This document shows positions 32,680-41,953 of a DNA stretch of 46,611 bases, piece by piece. Under the pieces are notes generated by a model, which saw only the letters and a program-made list of their open reading frames with translations, made no database searches and was not told the origin of the DNA. A program made the position numbers and the translations under genes. This stretch comes from Chitinophagaceae bacterium (GTDB taxonomy: Bacteria > Bacteroidota > Bacteroidia > Chitinophagales > Chitinophagaceae): NCBI GenBank assembly GCA_014879565.1, contig JACSRW010000012.1:1-46611 (forward strand), given 5' to 3'. Numbering within the stretch: position 1 is the first letter of the stretch; each line of letters begins with the position of its first letter.

Positions 32680-35325
32680 TTACTGCCCCATATTCATATT
32701 TTCAGATCCGTCGCTGCCATTACTGCGGTTGTTTTTCCGCTTGAACAGATTCGGGTCAAATTTACCGAAGCGCCAGCTGAAATTTACCCTTGCCACCTGC
32801 GGATCACGACGGCGGAAAACTTCCTGGGTGAAAAAGGCTGATTCGGAGAAGATGTTCTGACGACGGGTCCGGAATATATCATTGATATTAACCGAAACAG
32901 ATGCCTGGCGGTTTTTCAGAAACTCATACCGAAGGCCGGCGTCCACATAATAGTTTGCTTTTACATAGCCCTGTGCGGCACTGGCCTGGCCAAACATACC
33001 GCCACCTCCAAACATGCCACCCCGGCCGCCGCCGCCACCGCCGCCACTGCCACCGGGCGGAAGGATAGTTTTGGACTGGTATTCACCCGATAACTGCAGG
33101 CTGAAGTTTTTGGGTAATTTGAACGTATTGTTCAATTTAAAGAACCAGCTGGCAAAGGGATCCTGCTCCGGCTGATTGGGAATATTCAGTTTAATTTTTG
33201 AGGTAAACAGGTTCAGATTAGTGGTCATATCCCACCATTTGGTCATTTTGTTACGGGATACCAGTTCAAGACCGGTCACATAACTGGAACTGGCATTGAT
33301 AAAGGTATTGACCAGCACTTCTTTGCCGGAAACCTGGTTGGTTTCACGATCCTGGTAACGGGTAATGAGATCGGTGGTGTTTTTGTAATAAACTGATGCA
33401 ATAAAATTATCCCTGTTTTTAAAGGTTTTCTGGTAAGACAATTCCAGTGAATTGGTGAATTCGGGGCTCAGGTTCGGATTACCCCGGCTGATATTAAGTG
33501 AGTCGGAATAGTCGGTAAACGGAAAGAGCTGCCAGAAATTCGGCCGGTTGATTTTCCTGGAATAATTCAATTGCAGGTCCTGCTCTTTTCCGAGTTTCTG
33601 TGTCAGGAAAATACTGGGGAAAAGGCTGACGGGGAAACTGATTTCAAAGCTTTGTCCTTTATCGGGCAGGTTGCCTTCATAATCGGAACTTTCCACCCGC
33701 AGTCCGAGCTGGTAACCAAAATTCTTTACCTGGTTGGAATAAGTAGCATAGGCGGCAAATACATTGTCCGTACTGTTATAATTGACGGATTGTTCCGGAA
33801 TCAGTGTCAGGCTGCCATTGCTGCCCACTACGTAGAAGTTGTTTTTATTGTCCACTTTGCGAAACTGAGCACGCAGACCGGTCTCCAGTTTGGACTTTTC
33901 ATTGAAGGGGCGTGTATAATCAGTTTGCAGTACGATATTCTGATTGGTGCCATTTCCGTCCTGTTGCTGGCGGAATGAATTCAGATACGTATTCCCGGGC
34001 ACCTTATAATAATCAGTGGAGATAGCATTCAGATTCTTGTTTTTGCTGGAATTGAAGTTTACATCAAAGGTCCATTCTTCACCCTGGCGGGGAAACAGGT
34101 GTTTGAAACTGATCATGGCCCCGTTGTGATTGAACTGATTTTGCGTATTGGCGATCCGTTCGTTGTAGGAAGAACTGACCACAGGATAAAGGGAGTCAAT
34201 ATAAAAATCACTTTCTGCAAAAGGCGTGAAGCGCCCCTGGCCTAAATTGCCCGCTATGGATAACGTGTTGCGGTTATCCAGGAAGAAATCAAAGCCACCC
34301 CGGAGAAAAAGGAAACGGCCTTTGGAAACACTGCGGTCATCCTGGTGCATAAAGGTATTGGGATTACCAATAAGGGTAGTTCGGTCGGTGGTGCCTGTGC
34401 TGATTGATTTCCGCTGATTCATATTGGCATTCAGGAAAAAGTTCACTTTATCCATCCGCATATTGATATCCCCTCCGAGGCCAATCCGGCCGCGGGTGTC
34501 CACATTGAAACGGGTACTTCCGCTGTATCCAACACGTTTATTTTTCTTTAATACCACATTCAGGATACCGGCGGTACCGCCCGAGGCATCAAATTTGGCT
34601 GAAGGGTTGGTGATAATTTCCACCGATTCAATAGCATCCGCCGGAATCTGTTCGAGTGTCAGATTGGTAGGCCGGCCATCCACAAACAATTGCGGGGTAT
34701 TATTCCGCATCGTTACATTCCCGTCAATGTCCACACTGATAGAGGGGACATTACGCATAATATCCACCGCGGTACCGCCGGCGGAAACGAGGTTCTTGTC
34801 TACATTGAAGACCTTTCTGTCAATACCCAGCCGGAGACCGGGGTTAGTAGCTGTTACTGTTACGTTTTCCAGCGTTTTTTCCGATACGTTGATCTTAATA
34901 TTACCCAGGTCCTTATCCAGGGCCGCCATCATCGTGTTCATATCACTGCCGCCCCCGGGTTTGAAATCGAAGGAAACGGATTGTTCGTAGGGCGCAAAGC
35001 CAATAATGGTTACCTGTAATTTAAACTGGCCGAAGACCGGTATATTTTCCAGCCTGAAATCCCCATGGGTATCCGTCAGCATACCAGCCACCACCACTTC
35101 TTTTCTTTTCCGGGTGGCTGTATCCATCCGGTTCTGAATAAGCTGTACTGAGGCGTATTCAATCGGTTTGGAGCTTTTGGCATCCACTATTTTACCGTAA
35201 AAAGCACCCGTCATCTGGGCCCTTCCATTTCCGGGCCTGTTCCCGTTCCCGCCGGGTTGCTGACCAGCAGAAATGTAAGTAATTAATAATAAGCAACTTA
35301 TAATAGCTATATTTCTCATCAACAT
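32680..35325 (-). CDS. Outer-membrane beta-barrel receptor (TonB-like, Omp_b-brl_3 type)
   Basis: An 881-residue protein. The signal peptide ends near YISAGQQ. A CarboxypepD_reg-like domain (about 38-135) has YASVQLIQNRMD and GDFRLENIP. A plug-like domain follows, with RNVPSISVDIDGNVTMRNN and SAKFDASGGTAGILNVVLKK. The long barrel ends in NFSWRFGKFDP and a charged tail. The layout is that of Bacteroidota 'outer membrane beta-barrel family' receptors, relatives of TonB-dependent receptors without a clear ligand. A glycine-rich insert (encoded at 32995-33063) with MFGGGGMFG units sits in a late loop. A second ATG two codons in is an alternative start. Confidence 0.9.
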   Translation of the reverse strand: MLMRNIAIISCLLLITYISAGQQPGGNGNRPGNGRAQMTGAFYGKIVDAKSSKPIEYASVQLIQNRMDTATRKRKEVVVAGMLTDTHGDFRLENIPVFGQFKLQVTIIGFAPYEQSVSFDFKPGGGSDMNTMMAALDKDLGNIKINVSEKTLENVTVTATNPGLRLGIDRKVFNVDKNLVSAGGTAVDIMRNVPSISVDIDGNVTMRNNTPQLFVDGRPTNLTLEQIPADAIESVEIITNPSAKFDASGGTAGILNVVLKKNKRVGYSGSTRFNVDTRGRIGLGGDINMRMDKVNFFLNANMNQRKSISTGTTDRTTLIGNPNTFMHQDDRSVSKGRFLFLRGGFDFFLDNRNTLSIAGNLGQGRFTPFAESDFYIDSLYPVVSSSYNERIANTQNQFNHNGAMISFKHLFPRQGEEWTFDVNFNSSKNKNLNAISTDYYKVPGNTYLNSFRQQQDGNGTNQNIVLQTDYTRPFNEKSKLETGLRAQFRKVDNKNNFYVVGSNGSLTLIPEQSVNYNSTDNVFAAYATYSNQVKNFGYQLGLRVESSDYEGNLPDKGQSFEISFPVSLFPSIFLTQKLGKEQDLQLNYSRKINRPNFWQLFPFTDYSDSLNISRGNPNLSPEFTNSLELSYQKTFKNRDNFIASVYYKNTTDLITRYQDRETNQVSGKEVLVNTFINASSSYVTGLELVSRNKMTKWWDMTTNLNLFTSKIKLNIPNQPEQDPFASWFFKLNNTFKLPKNFSLQLSGEYQSKTILPPGGSGGGGGGGRGGMFGGGGMFGQASAAQGYVKANYYVDAGLRYEFLKNRQASVSVNINDIFRTRRQNIFSESAFFTQEVFRRRDPQVARVNFSWRFGKFDPNLFKRKNNRSNGSDGSENMNMGQ

Positions 35326-35427
35326 AATTTCAGTATTAGACGCCTAAAGGCACATGAACTTGCACCAGGTGCAGATTAACTTGATAAACGGAGTAAGACA
35401 ACCACAGGGGGAAAAAGTTCAGCCTTT

Positions 35428-36033
35428 TTATTGTGTCAGCCAGGTGAGCAGGATCTGAAGCAATCCGATTATAAAACCGATTACCGCGCCGATGATTTCC
35501 ACAAAACGGAATTCTTTGGACATAATCTGAAGCAGGATTTCTTCAAGCTTGTCGGATGAAAAGCCCGCTACTTTCTGGATTACGATATGTTCCAGGTCGA
35601 GTTCGGTACGCAGGTTGGACGCATATTGTTTCATGACCACGGGAAAGAGTGACTCAATTTCCACCATAAAAGCGCCTTTCAGTTTGCCGATCGTTTTATC
35701 CCCTATGAACATACTGATCATAGGCATTTCCTGCTGTATACGGTTCCGGAGAAAATCATCTACATGACTTTCAATAAGGGGCATGATTTTTTTCAGGTTA
35801 TCCGGGTTACTGATCCGGTTTTCGATATCCTGGTAAGAGAGGAATTCATCACTCACCAGCCGGCCCAGTTTCTCCGCAAACTGCTGCTGTCTTTTTGGAA
35901 AAATACCCTGCAGGGTTATCCCCAGGAAACGCCGGGGTTCACGGGGATGAAAAAGCATTTTTATGGCGATCCAGTTGGTCACCCATCCGATAAAAGCCGA
36001 AATAAGCGGAATCAGAAAAAGCCAGTAATTCAT
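35428..36033 (-). CDS. DUF445 family membrane protein
   Basis: The ATG at 36033 gives 201 residues starting MNYWLFLIPLISAFIGWVTN, a membrane segment, followed by WIAIKMLFHPREPRRFLGI and GIFPKRQQQFAEKLGRLVSDE. These are signatures of DUF445/YheB-type proteins. A C-terminal membrane segment closes the protein. The frame remains open upstream to 36123, but that part runs into the tRNA-His gene and is not coding. The function is unknown. The gene lies directly downstream of tRNA-His on the same strand. Confidence 0.87.
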   Translation of the reverse strand: MNYWLFLIPLISAFIGWVTNWIAIKMLFHPREPRRFLGITLQGIFPKRQQQFAEKLGRLVSDEFLSYQDIENRISNPDNLKKIMPLIESHVDDFLRNRIQQEMPMISMFIGDKTIGKLKGAFMVEIESLFPVVMKQYASNLRTELDLEHIVIQKVAGFSSDKLEEILLQIMSKEFRFVEIIGAVIGFIIGLLQILLTWLTQ

Positions 36034-36083
36034 AATTGGTATAAAATGAAACCCCGTCTCTGTTGAAACGGGGTCCGGAACAG

Positions 36084-36158
36084 GGTGGCTGACCGGGTTC
36101 GAACCGGCGACCCTCAGAACCACAATCTGATGCTCTAACCAGCTGAGCTACAACCACC
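36084..36158 (-). tRNA. tRNA-His (GTG)
   Basis: On the minus strand the acceptor GTGGTTG/CAGCCAC is preceded by a G that pairs with the discriminator C. This extra G(-1):C73 pair is the identity element of tRNA-His. The anticodon stem TCAGA/TCTGA encloses TTGTGGT with GTG at 34-36. D- and T-arms are canonical. The 3' CCA is not encoded. Confidence 0.96.
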
Positions 36159-36324
36159 ATTTTTGGGACTGCAAAAATAGGAAAATTGAATGTTCCGGAA
36201 AAATATTCAGAAGATAATTTGATTATCCGCACTAACCCTTCGTTATTTTCCCCGGCTCAGTCAACCATTCATCAAAAACCCTTGTTAAAAGCGTTTACAG
36301 GCAAGAAAAGCAGGCATTTTACGT

Positions 36325-36332
36325 TATTTTTG
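36325..36332 (+). promoter_or_regulatory. -7 promoter box (TATTTTTG) for the ctp gene
   Basis: An exact TAnnTTTG match. Transcription would start at about 36338, exactly at the first in-frame ATG, so the second ATG at 36368 with a 30-base leader is the likelier start. Confidence 0.55.
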
Positions 36333-36367
36333 GGTTTATGTCCGCTACTTTAAAATATCTGATAAAT

Positions 36368-38518
36368 ATGAAAAGACTTCCCCTGGTTGTGCTGGTGCTG
36401 GCTGTTGGTTTTATCCTGGCGTTTAATCCGATCGGCAAAGCTTCCGACCGGTCTCTTCCGCCAGGCAATTATGAAAAAATCATGAAGCTGGTGGGTCAGA
36501 TGCTCTCTGAAGGACATTACAGTCCCCAGCCGATTGATGATGCCTTTTCAAAGAAGGTATTTAAAAAATATATGTCAGAGCTGGATGCCGATAAATCAAT
36601 CCTGCTCCGGGAAGATATTCTTGCCCTGAAAAAGTATGAAACCAGGGTGGATGATGAAATTAAAGGCGCTGCGGTTGAATTTCCGCTGGCTGCCGGCAGA
36701 ATCTTTAACGCCCGGATTGAGGAAGCGGCAGCGCTGTATACTGAACTGCTCGCCACCCCCTTCAGTTTTACCGCCGATGAAGAAGTGAGCCTTGATACCG
36801 ATGAAATGGACTTCACGGCCACCCGGGCTGAGCAAAAAGAACGCTGGAGAAAGAAACTCAAATTCATGACACTGGAGCGGTATGCCGATCTTTTGGATGT
36901 CAGGGAAAAAAACAAAGGGAAGGAAGGGTTTGTGGTGAAGACGGATGAAGAACTGGAAAAGGAAGCCCGGGAGAGAGTCAAAAAAATAATGGACCGCACC
37001 TTTGAAAGGTATCGTTTCAAGTTCAATGATGATGATAAGTTTAACCTGTATGTGAACAGTATTACGAATACCATGGATCCGCACACCGAATTCTTCCCTC
37101 CGGTGGATAAACGCTATTTTGACGAAGAGATGAGCGGCAGTTTTTTTGGTATCGGAGCCTCCCTGCAATATGATGAGGGGAATATCAAAATTACCAGTAT
37201 TGTTACAGGCAGCCCGGCCTATAAGTCGGGCGAATTACAGGTTGGAGATATTATACAGAAAGTAGCCCAGGGTAAGGAAGAGCCGGTAGACCTAACAGGA
37301 TTCCTGGTAACAGACGCGGTGAAAGTGATCCGTGGTAAGAAGGGAACAGAAGTCAGGCTGACCGTAAAAAGAATGGATGGATCGGTGAGGGTGGTATCGC
37401 TGATCCGGGATAAAATTGTACAGGATGAAACCTTTGCCCGGAGCGCGGTTGTCAGCGAAGGCGGCTCCCGGATAGGTTATATTTTTCTGCCTGAGTTTTA
37501 TGCCAATTTTGATGACCCTACCGGTAACCGGAGCTACAAAGACGTGGAAAATGAGGTGAAGAAGCTGAAGGAGGAAAAGGTGGACGGGATTGTGATTGAT
37601 CTCCGCAATAATGGGGGCGGATCCTTATATGATGTGGTGCAGATGGCCGGCTTATTTATTGAGGAAGGGCCCATTGTACAGGTTAAAGACCGGGATAATC
37701 AGCCCAGTGTATTAAAGGATAAAGACAGGAATGTGCTTTATACGGGCCCGCTGGCTGTTATGGTGAATGAATTCAGCGCTTCTGCCTCTGAAATATTTGC
37801 AGCCGCTATCCAGGATTATAACCGCGGCGTGGTGATCGGAAGCACGTCCACCTATGGAAAAGGAACCGTGCAGCGGAATATCGGACTGGATCCGGAGAGA
37901 GGATTTTCTATGTCCAATTCTGAACTGGGTACAGTTAAACTCACTTTGCAGAAATTTTACCGCATTAACGGAGGCTCTACACAACTCCGCGGGGTGAGTT
38001 CCGATATCGTGCTTCCGGATAACCTGGAATACCTGAAAGTGCGTGAAAAAGACAATGAAGACGCCCTGCCCTGGGATGAGATCAGCAAAGCCGGGTATAC
38101 CAGCTGGAAACCTGGTTATGACCTGGAAACAATCAAACAGCTGAGCCGTGACAGGCTGGAGTCAGATCCTACATTCCGTTTAATTGCCGAAACAACCGAG
38201 TGGTTGTCCAAACAAAGTGACCGGAAATATTCCCTTAAACTGGATACGTACCGCAAAGAGCAGGAAAAAGTAAAGGCGACCGTAAAACAACTGGAATCTT
38301 TACTGAAACTGAAAGGGCAACTGGATGTATCGGCTTTGTCGGCAGAAACAAACAGATGGGCCGAGGATAAAGCCAAACAGGAACGTTTCCAGGCCTGGCT
38401 GAAAGGATTGCAAAAAGATATTTACCTTGATCAGGCCATTAAAGTGGTAAGGGATATTATCAGCCAGCAAAACCTGGCAAAAGGAAATACGGCTGAACCG
38501 GTAAAAAAAGCTTTCTGA
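36368..38518 (+). CDS. Carboxy-terminal processing protease (S41, Prc-like)
   Basis: Starting at 36368 the protein has 716 residues and a signal sequence MKRLPLVVLVLAVGFILAF. Starting at the ATG at 36338 it would gain ten residues. Helical N-terminal segments precede a PDZ domain (SFFGIGASLQYDEG to about residue 340). The S41 domain has IDLRNNGGGSL, the SASASE serine motif (470-475) and a YGKGT lysine (K498), the Ser-Lys dyad. A C-terminal DUF3340-like helical region follows. The spacing between serine motif and lysine differs by about one residue from E. coli Prc. It probably trims periplasmic proteins and cell-wall enzymes. Confidence 0.92.
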   Translation: MKRLPLVVLVLAVGFILAFNPIGKASDRSLPPGNYEKIMKLVGQMLSEGHYSPQPIDDAFSKKVFKKYMSELDADKSILLREDILALKKYETRVDDEIKGAAVEFPLAAGRIFNARIEEAAALYTELLATPFSFTADEEVSLDTDEMDFTATRAEQKERWRKKLKFMTLERYADLLDVREKNKGKEGFVVKTDEELEKEARERVKKIMDRTFERYRFKFNDDDKFNLYVNSITNTMDPHTEFFPPVDKRYFDEEMSGSFFGIGASLQYDEGNIKITSIVTGSPAYKSGELQVGDIIQKVAQGKEEPVDLTGFLVTDAVKVIRGKKGTEVRLTVKRMDGSVRVVSLIRDKIVQDETFARSAVVSEGGSRIGYIFLPEFYANFDDPTGNRSYKDVENEVKKLKEEKVDGIVIDLRNNGGGSLYDVVQMAGLFIEEGPIVQVKDRDNQPSVLKDKDRNVLYTGPLAVMVNEFSASASEIFAAAIQDYNRGVVIGSTSTYGKGTVQRNIGLDPERGFSMSNSELGTVKLTLQKFYRINGGSTQLRGVSSDIVLPDNLEYLKVREKDNEDALPWDEISKAGYTSWKPGYDLETIKQLSRDRLESDPTFRLIAETTEWLSKQSDRKYSLKLDTYRKEQEKVKATVKQLESLLKLKGQLDVSALSAETNRWAEDKAKQERFQAWLKGLQKDIYLDQAIKVVRDIISQQNLAKGNTAEPVKKAF

Positions 38519-38541
38519 TTCCTCAGCGCTGAAAATTATAT

Positions 38542-38571
38542 TCCCCGGTAAATTGTACCGGGGATTTTTTT
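38542..38571 (+). terminator. Intrinsic terminator between the ctp and DinB genes
   Basis: A 9-base stem TCCCCGGTA/TACCGGGGA with loop AATTG is followed by seven T residues. Its end touches the stop codon of the convergent DinB gene. Confidence 0.9.
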
Positions 38572-39082
38572 ACCCAAGGTATTTTTCTTTCAGGATGGTC
38601 CAGTGGTGCTGCAGATGCCCGGCAATAATAAAGCCAATTCCCCTGACATATACCGGCCAGCCGCTGGCTATACCTGTTTTCTCCAGCTTTTCTTCATTGA
38701 ATGAATTAAAAAGGATTTCCGTAGAGAGCCGTACAGCTTTGAATTCTTCTTCCAGGCTTTCCCAGCTCCTGTCAGACGCGTCTGATTGCGCAGCATAATC
38801 ATTTTCATCAAAGGAAGGCAGGGGTTGTTTCTCTCCCCGGGCAATACACAAAGCCCGGTAAGCAAAAACCCGTTCGGCATCCAGTATATGCTGGATAACT
38901 TCCCGGATGCTCCATTTCCCTTCCGCGTAGCGGTAATCCCTTTTTTCAGGCGGAATGTTTTTCAGAAAACCGGCAAAACTGATATGCTGTTTTTTCAATA
39001 CCTCTTTTAGATCGGCTGGTTCCACCTGCCGGATATAGCCATGGTACCATTCGGGAATGCGGGTAAGATCGGGATGTGTCAT
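38570..39082 (-). CDS. DinB family protein
   Basis: A 170-residue four-helix protein of the DinB/YfiT superfamily. The pattern is W-S-I-R-E-V-I-Q-H-I-L-D-A-E near residue 60 and a late HLQHHWTILKEKYL segment. The histidines in these two places are the usual metal ligands of the family. Members include thiol-dependent S-transferases and damage-induced proteins. The specific reaction is unknown. The gene converges on the ctp gene and its stop overlaps the ctp terminator. Confidence 0.9.
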   Translation of the reverse strand: MTHPDLTRIPEWYHGYIRQVEPADLKEVLKKQHISFAGFLKNIPPEKRDYRYAEGKWSIREVIQHILDAERVFAYRALCIARGEKQPLPSFDENDYAAQSDASDRSWESLEEEFKAVRLSTEILFNSFNEEKLEKTGIASGWPVYVRGIGFIIAGHLQHHWTILKEKYLG

Positions 39083-39140
39083 ACTTCAGATTTTATGGAT
39101 AACCTGAAGGTAATAAAAACAGTTGTTCGCATTTTAACTA

Positions 39141-39174
39141 ATTAAAGAAAGGCCCCGCCAGGAATGGCGGGGCC
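39141..39174 (-). terminator. Intrinsic terminator after the T9SS cargo gene
   Basis: A perfect 10-base stem GGCCCCGCCA/TGGCGGGGCC with a four-base loop, followed on the minus strand by TTTCTTTAAT. Confidence 0.85.
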
Positions 39175-39199
39175 TGAAAATCGAACGTTAATAGAAATT

Positions 39200-40417
39200 T
39201 TATTGTTTAATGACCGCTATTGATTGAATAACTGAACCATTGCTGTCCCTTATGCTGGCCAGATAAGTCCCCTGGGCCAGCCGGCTGGTTTCTAGCGTCA
39301 GCACATTCAGTCCCTTTCTGGCATTGAATAGCTGCTTTTGTACGGGCAAACCCGCCTGGTTATGTAAAACCAGGGTACAGGTTTCAGTGTTTGAAACCTG
39401 AATATTCAGCTGAAGCTGGCTGTTAAACGGATTCGGATAGGCACGGATTCCGCCGGTTTCCTCTTTTTGTTCATACCTGACAATAGCAGAATACATTTCC
39501 CCGCCTTTCGCGTCAACCTGACGGATCCGGTAATAAACCGGGTATGTTCCGGATAGATTATCCGTGGCGGTATAGGCTTTATAACGGTCGCTGTTTCCGG
39601 CGGCTGCCTGACGGTGACAGGTTATCCAGTTGCTCCCATCCTGGCTCTTCTGTAATTCCATATAACTGGTCTCCGCTTCAGACTCGGTGGAAAATTGCAC
39701 CATGTTTTTACCGTTCAGGGATTCAATAGATTTTATCTTAAGCCCCCGGGATGGCAGGGTGGACAGGCTGGCACATTGGGAAAAGCTGATGTCATCCAGG
39801 GCCAGGCTATTGCCGCAATCTCCAAAGACATCGTTGATAATCCGGTACCGGATCGTACCTGTACCGGGGGGTAATATAAATCCGCTGTTAATTTTTACCC
39901 AGGAAGGATTGTCTGTCTGTGTGATCGAAGGGGAGGTAAAGCTGCTCAGGAACATAAATATGCTCGCAGAAGAAAGATATTCAACTTCAATTTTTAGCCG
40001 GGGATTGGTGGTATTGCCCCCGCAACTACCTGTCGGGTTCACATTCATAACAAAGAGCGAAACCATATAGTAGGTGCCTGTGCTGAGTCCGGATATGGTA
40101 TCCAGGAAATAATCTCCGTCAGCATAACCGGTATTTATCACCATCATCTGGCCATTCGGATCTCCGGTATGATCGGTGCTGTTATGCCATTCAGGTCTGG
40201 CCTGGCTGTTGGGAACGATGGTATATTCTCCTGATTCAGGTTCGGTACCTCTCATCGGTTTCATTACGGTTCTGCCTTCATCCAGCAAGGTGCCGTCCTG
40301 GGTTCCGAAAGTTTCTCTGAAAATCAGGGATTCGCCCGTACATATAGTCTGGGCACTGAGGGCTGAGCAGATAAAAATGCCCAGCATCGTTAAGGAAAGG
40401 TTGTGGATGGTTTTCAT
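39200..40417 (-). CDS. Secreted protein with type IX secretion (T9SS) C-terminal domain
   Basis: A 405-residue protein. The signal peptide ends near ICSALSAQT. Residues about 25-215 form a beta-rich, carbohydrate-binding-like region (FRETFGTQDGTLLDEG, GTGTIRYRIINDVFGDCGNSLALDDISF) typical of jelly-roll modules with paired cysteines. A fibronectin-III-like segment (about 230-320, VQFSTESEAETSYMELQKSQDG) follows. The last 80 residues are a T9SS type A sorting domain (IRAYPNPFNSQLQL to GTYLASI). The protein should be exported through T9SS and anchored or released at the cell surface. No catalytic motif was seen. Confidence 0.87.
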   Translation of the reverse strand: MKTIHNLSLTMLGIFICSALSAQTICTGESLIFRETFGTQDGTLLDEGRTVMKPMRGTEPESGEYTIVPNSQARPEWHNSTDHTGDPNGQMMVINTGYADGDYFLDTISGLSTGTYYMVSLFVMNVNPTGSCGGNTTNPRLKIEVEYLSSASIFMFLSSFTSPSITQTDNPSWVKINSGFILPPGTGTIRYRIINDVFGDCGNSLALDDISFSQCASLSTLPSRGLKIKSIESLNGKNMVQFSTESEAETSYMELQKSQDGSNWITCHRQAAAGNSDRYKAYTATDNLSGTYPVYYRIRQVDAKGGEMYSAIVRYEQKEETGGIRAYPNPFNSQLQLNIQVSNTETCTLVLHNQAGLPVQKQLFNARKGLNVLTLETSRLAQGTYLASIRDSNGSVIQSIAVIKQ

Positions 40418-40552
40418 AAGTTCGATTTCCTGTTCATAACACCACTATTCCCGTGCCTGAAATGAAGGCATTGGAATATAAGTAGTTATGGTTGACAGGG
40501 GTGGTTTGTTATCTCAAAAGTGGAAAAAAATTCCAGAAAAAGGAATGATTTG

Positions 40553-40592
40553 GGGAAAAAAAATTTTGGCCGGTTAAAAAACCGGCCAAAAT
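40553..40592 (-). terminator. Intrinsic terminator after the class I aldolase gene
   Basis: A perfect 13-base stem ATTTTGGCCGGTT/AACCGGCCAAAAT with loop AAAA. On the minus strand it is followed by a run of T residues. The rest of the 40418-40604 gap shows only AT-rich sequence. Confidence 0.92.
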
Positions 40593-40604
40593 GAGGGGAA
40601 TGTT

Positions 40605-41675
40605 TCAGGCTATGGTAATACTTCGGTCGAGGTAAACATCCTGAATCGCATGCAGGATACCGACCCCTTCCTCCATGGGCCGCTGGAATGCTTTTCGTCC
40701 GCTGATTAATCCCATTCCTCCGGCCCGCTTATTGATCACGGCCGTGGTAACAGCTTCTGCCAGGTCACCGGCGCCAGATGAAGCGCCACCTGAATTAATT
40801 AGACCGGCTCTGCCCATATAACAGTTCGCCACCTGGTACCGGCATAAATCAATCGGGTGATCGCTGGTCAGGTCTTCGTAAATCCGTTTATCATTTTTCC
40901 CATAGGGAGATTCCTTAGTATTCAGGGCCAGGTAACCGCCATTGTTTTCCGGCAACTTTTGTTTGATGATATCGGCTTCAATGGTTACACCGAGATGATT
41001 TGCCTGCCCGGTCAGATCTGCGGATACATGGTAATCCTTTTCTTTTGTTTTAAAAGCAGGATTGCGCAGGTAGCACCAGAGTATGGTCGCCATACCCAGC
41101 TCATGGGCCATTTCAAATGCCCGGCTCACTTCCTGGATTTGCCGGGTGGATTCATCGCTGCCAAAATAAATGGTTGCGCCCACTGCTGCCGATCCAAGGT
41201 TCCAGGCAGACCGAATGGAGGCAAACATGACCTGATCGAATTTATTCGGATAGGTTAAGAATTCGTTATGGTTGATTTTCAGAATAAAAGGGATTTTATG
41301 TGCATATTTTCTTGAAAGAAAGCCCAGTCCGCCATAAGTGGTGGCAACCGCATTGCAGCCGCCTTCCAATGCCAGACGGATGATATTTTCCGGGTCAAAA
41401 TAAACCGGGTTTTTGGCAAAGGAGGCCCCTCCGCTATGTTCAATTCCCTGGTCAACCGGCAAGATGGATAAGTAGCCCGAACCAGCCAGGCGGCCGGTAT
41501 TATACATGAGCTGGAGACTTCTCAGCACCTGGGGATTCCGGTCCGATGGCATCCATATCCGGTCCACAAAATCAGGACCCGGTAAGTGTAATTGCTCTTT
41601 AGAAATTGTTTTGGACTGGTGTGCAAGCAGGTATTCCGCTTTGTCACCCAGCAGTTGCTGAATGGTGGCAGGCAT
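40605..41675 (-). CDS. fbaB: Class I fructose-bisphosphate aldolase (DhnA/FbaB type)
   Basis: A 356-residue class I aldolase of the archaeal/DhnA type, not the animal type. Motifs are [45 protein letters not shown] and [11 protein letters not shown], which should hold the Schiff-base lysine. The C-terminal phosphate-binding part has [15 protein letters not shown]. It cleaves fructose 1,6-bisphosphate in glycolysis. An ATG at 41747 would add 24 residues, but those codons come from the repeat block and look non-coding, so 41675 is used. The class II aldolase gene lies just upstream on the same strand, separated by repeats and a terminator. Confidence 0.92.
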   Translation of the reverse strand: MPATIQQLLGDKAEYLLAHQSKTISKEQLHLPGPDFVDRIWMPSDRNPQVLRSLQLMYNTGRLAGSGYLSILPVDQGIEHSGGASFAKNPVYFDPENIIRLALEGGCNAVATTYGGLGFLSRKYAHKIPFILKINHNEFLTYPNKFDQVMFASIRSAWNLGSAAVGATIYFGSDESTRQIQEVSRAFEMAHELGMATILWCYLRNPAFKTKEKDYHVSADLTGQANHLGVTIEADIIKQKLPENNGGYLALNTKESPYGKNDKRIYEDLTSDHPIDLCRYQVANCYMGRAGLINSGGASSGAGDLAEAVTTAVINKRAGGMGLISGRKAFQRPMEEGVGILHAIQDVYLDRSITIA

Positions 41676-41689
41676 TGGTTGAAGGTTTG

Positions 41690-41875
41690 AAGTTTGTAGT
41701 TTGGATTCCTGATTCTTTTTTCCCAAGTTCCAAGAGCCAAGATCCAAGAGCCAATTGTCGGGACTGAGACTCTTATGAAAAGGAGGCCTTGGTTCTTGGT
41801 TCTTTGGTTCTTGGTTCTTTGGTTCTTGGTTCTTTGGTTCTTGGCTCTTGGTTCTTTGGTTCTTGGTTTCTTTGC
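41690..41875 (-). repeat. Inverted copy of the 10.2-kb repeat plus GGTTCTT tandem array
   Basis: Read on the minus strand, about 41722-41807 resembles the 92-bp repeat unit at 10.2-10.45 kb: CCAAGAACCAAGGCCTCC, then CCCGACAATTGG, then CTTGGATCTTGG in the same order. Next to it, 41790-41875 is a tandem array of GGTTCTT with an occasional extra T (period 7-8, composite unit of 15). At 41681-41707 further heptamers of the type AGTTTGT occur. The whole block lies in the upstream region of fbaB. Confidence 0.85.
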
Positions 41876-41883
41876 CAAAGCTA
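41876..41883 (-). promoter_or_regulatory. Possible -7 box (TAGCTTTG) upstream of fbaB
   Basis: An exact TAnnTTTG on the minus strand. If used, the fbaB transcript would carry the whole repeat block (about 190 bases) as its leader. A CTAAC/GTTAG inverted repeat (41881-41894) overlaps it. Confidence 0.35.
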
Positions 41884-41920
41884 ACAATCGTTAGTCAAAC
41901 TTAAAAATCCTTCAGGTATA

Positions 41921-41946
41921 AAAAAAGCCGCTTTTCAGCGGCTTTT
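41921..41946 (-). terminator. Intrinsic terminator after the class II aldolase gene
   Basis: A 7-base stem AGCCGCT/AGCGGCT with a four-base loop. On the minus strand it is followed by six T residues, and T residues also follow on the plus strand. Confidence 0.88.
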
Positions 41947-41953
41947 AATTTGA

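Noticed and set aside
36034-36123. N-terminal extension of the DUF445 protein
   Set aside because: The extended codons lie partly inside tRNA-His, and the family starts with the membrane segment at the ATG at 36033.
41676-41747. N-terminal extension of the class I aldolase
   Set aside because: The extra 24 residues are encoded by the repeat block, and the aldolase family normally begins near the ATG at 41675.
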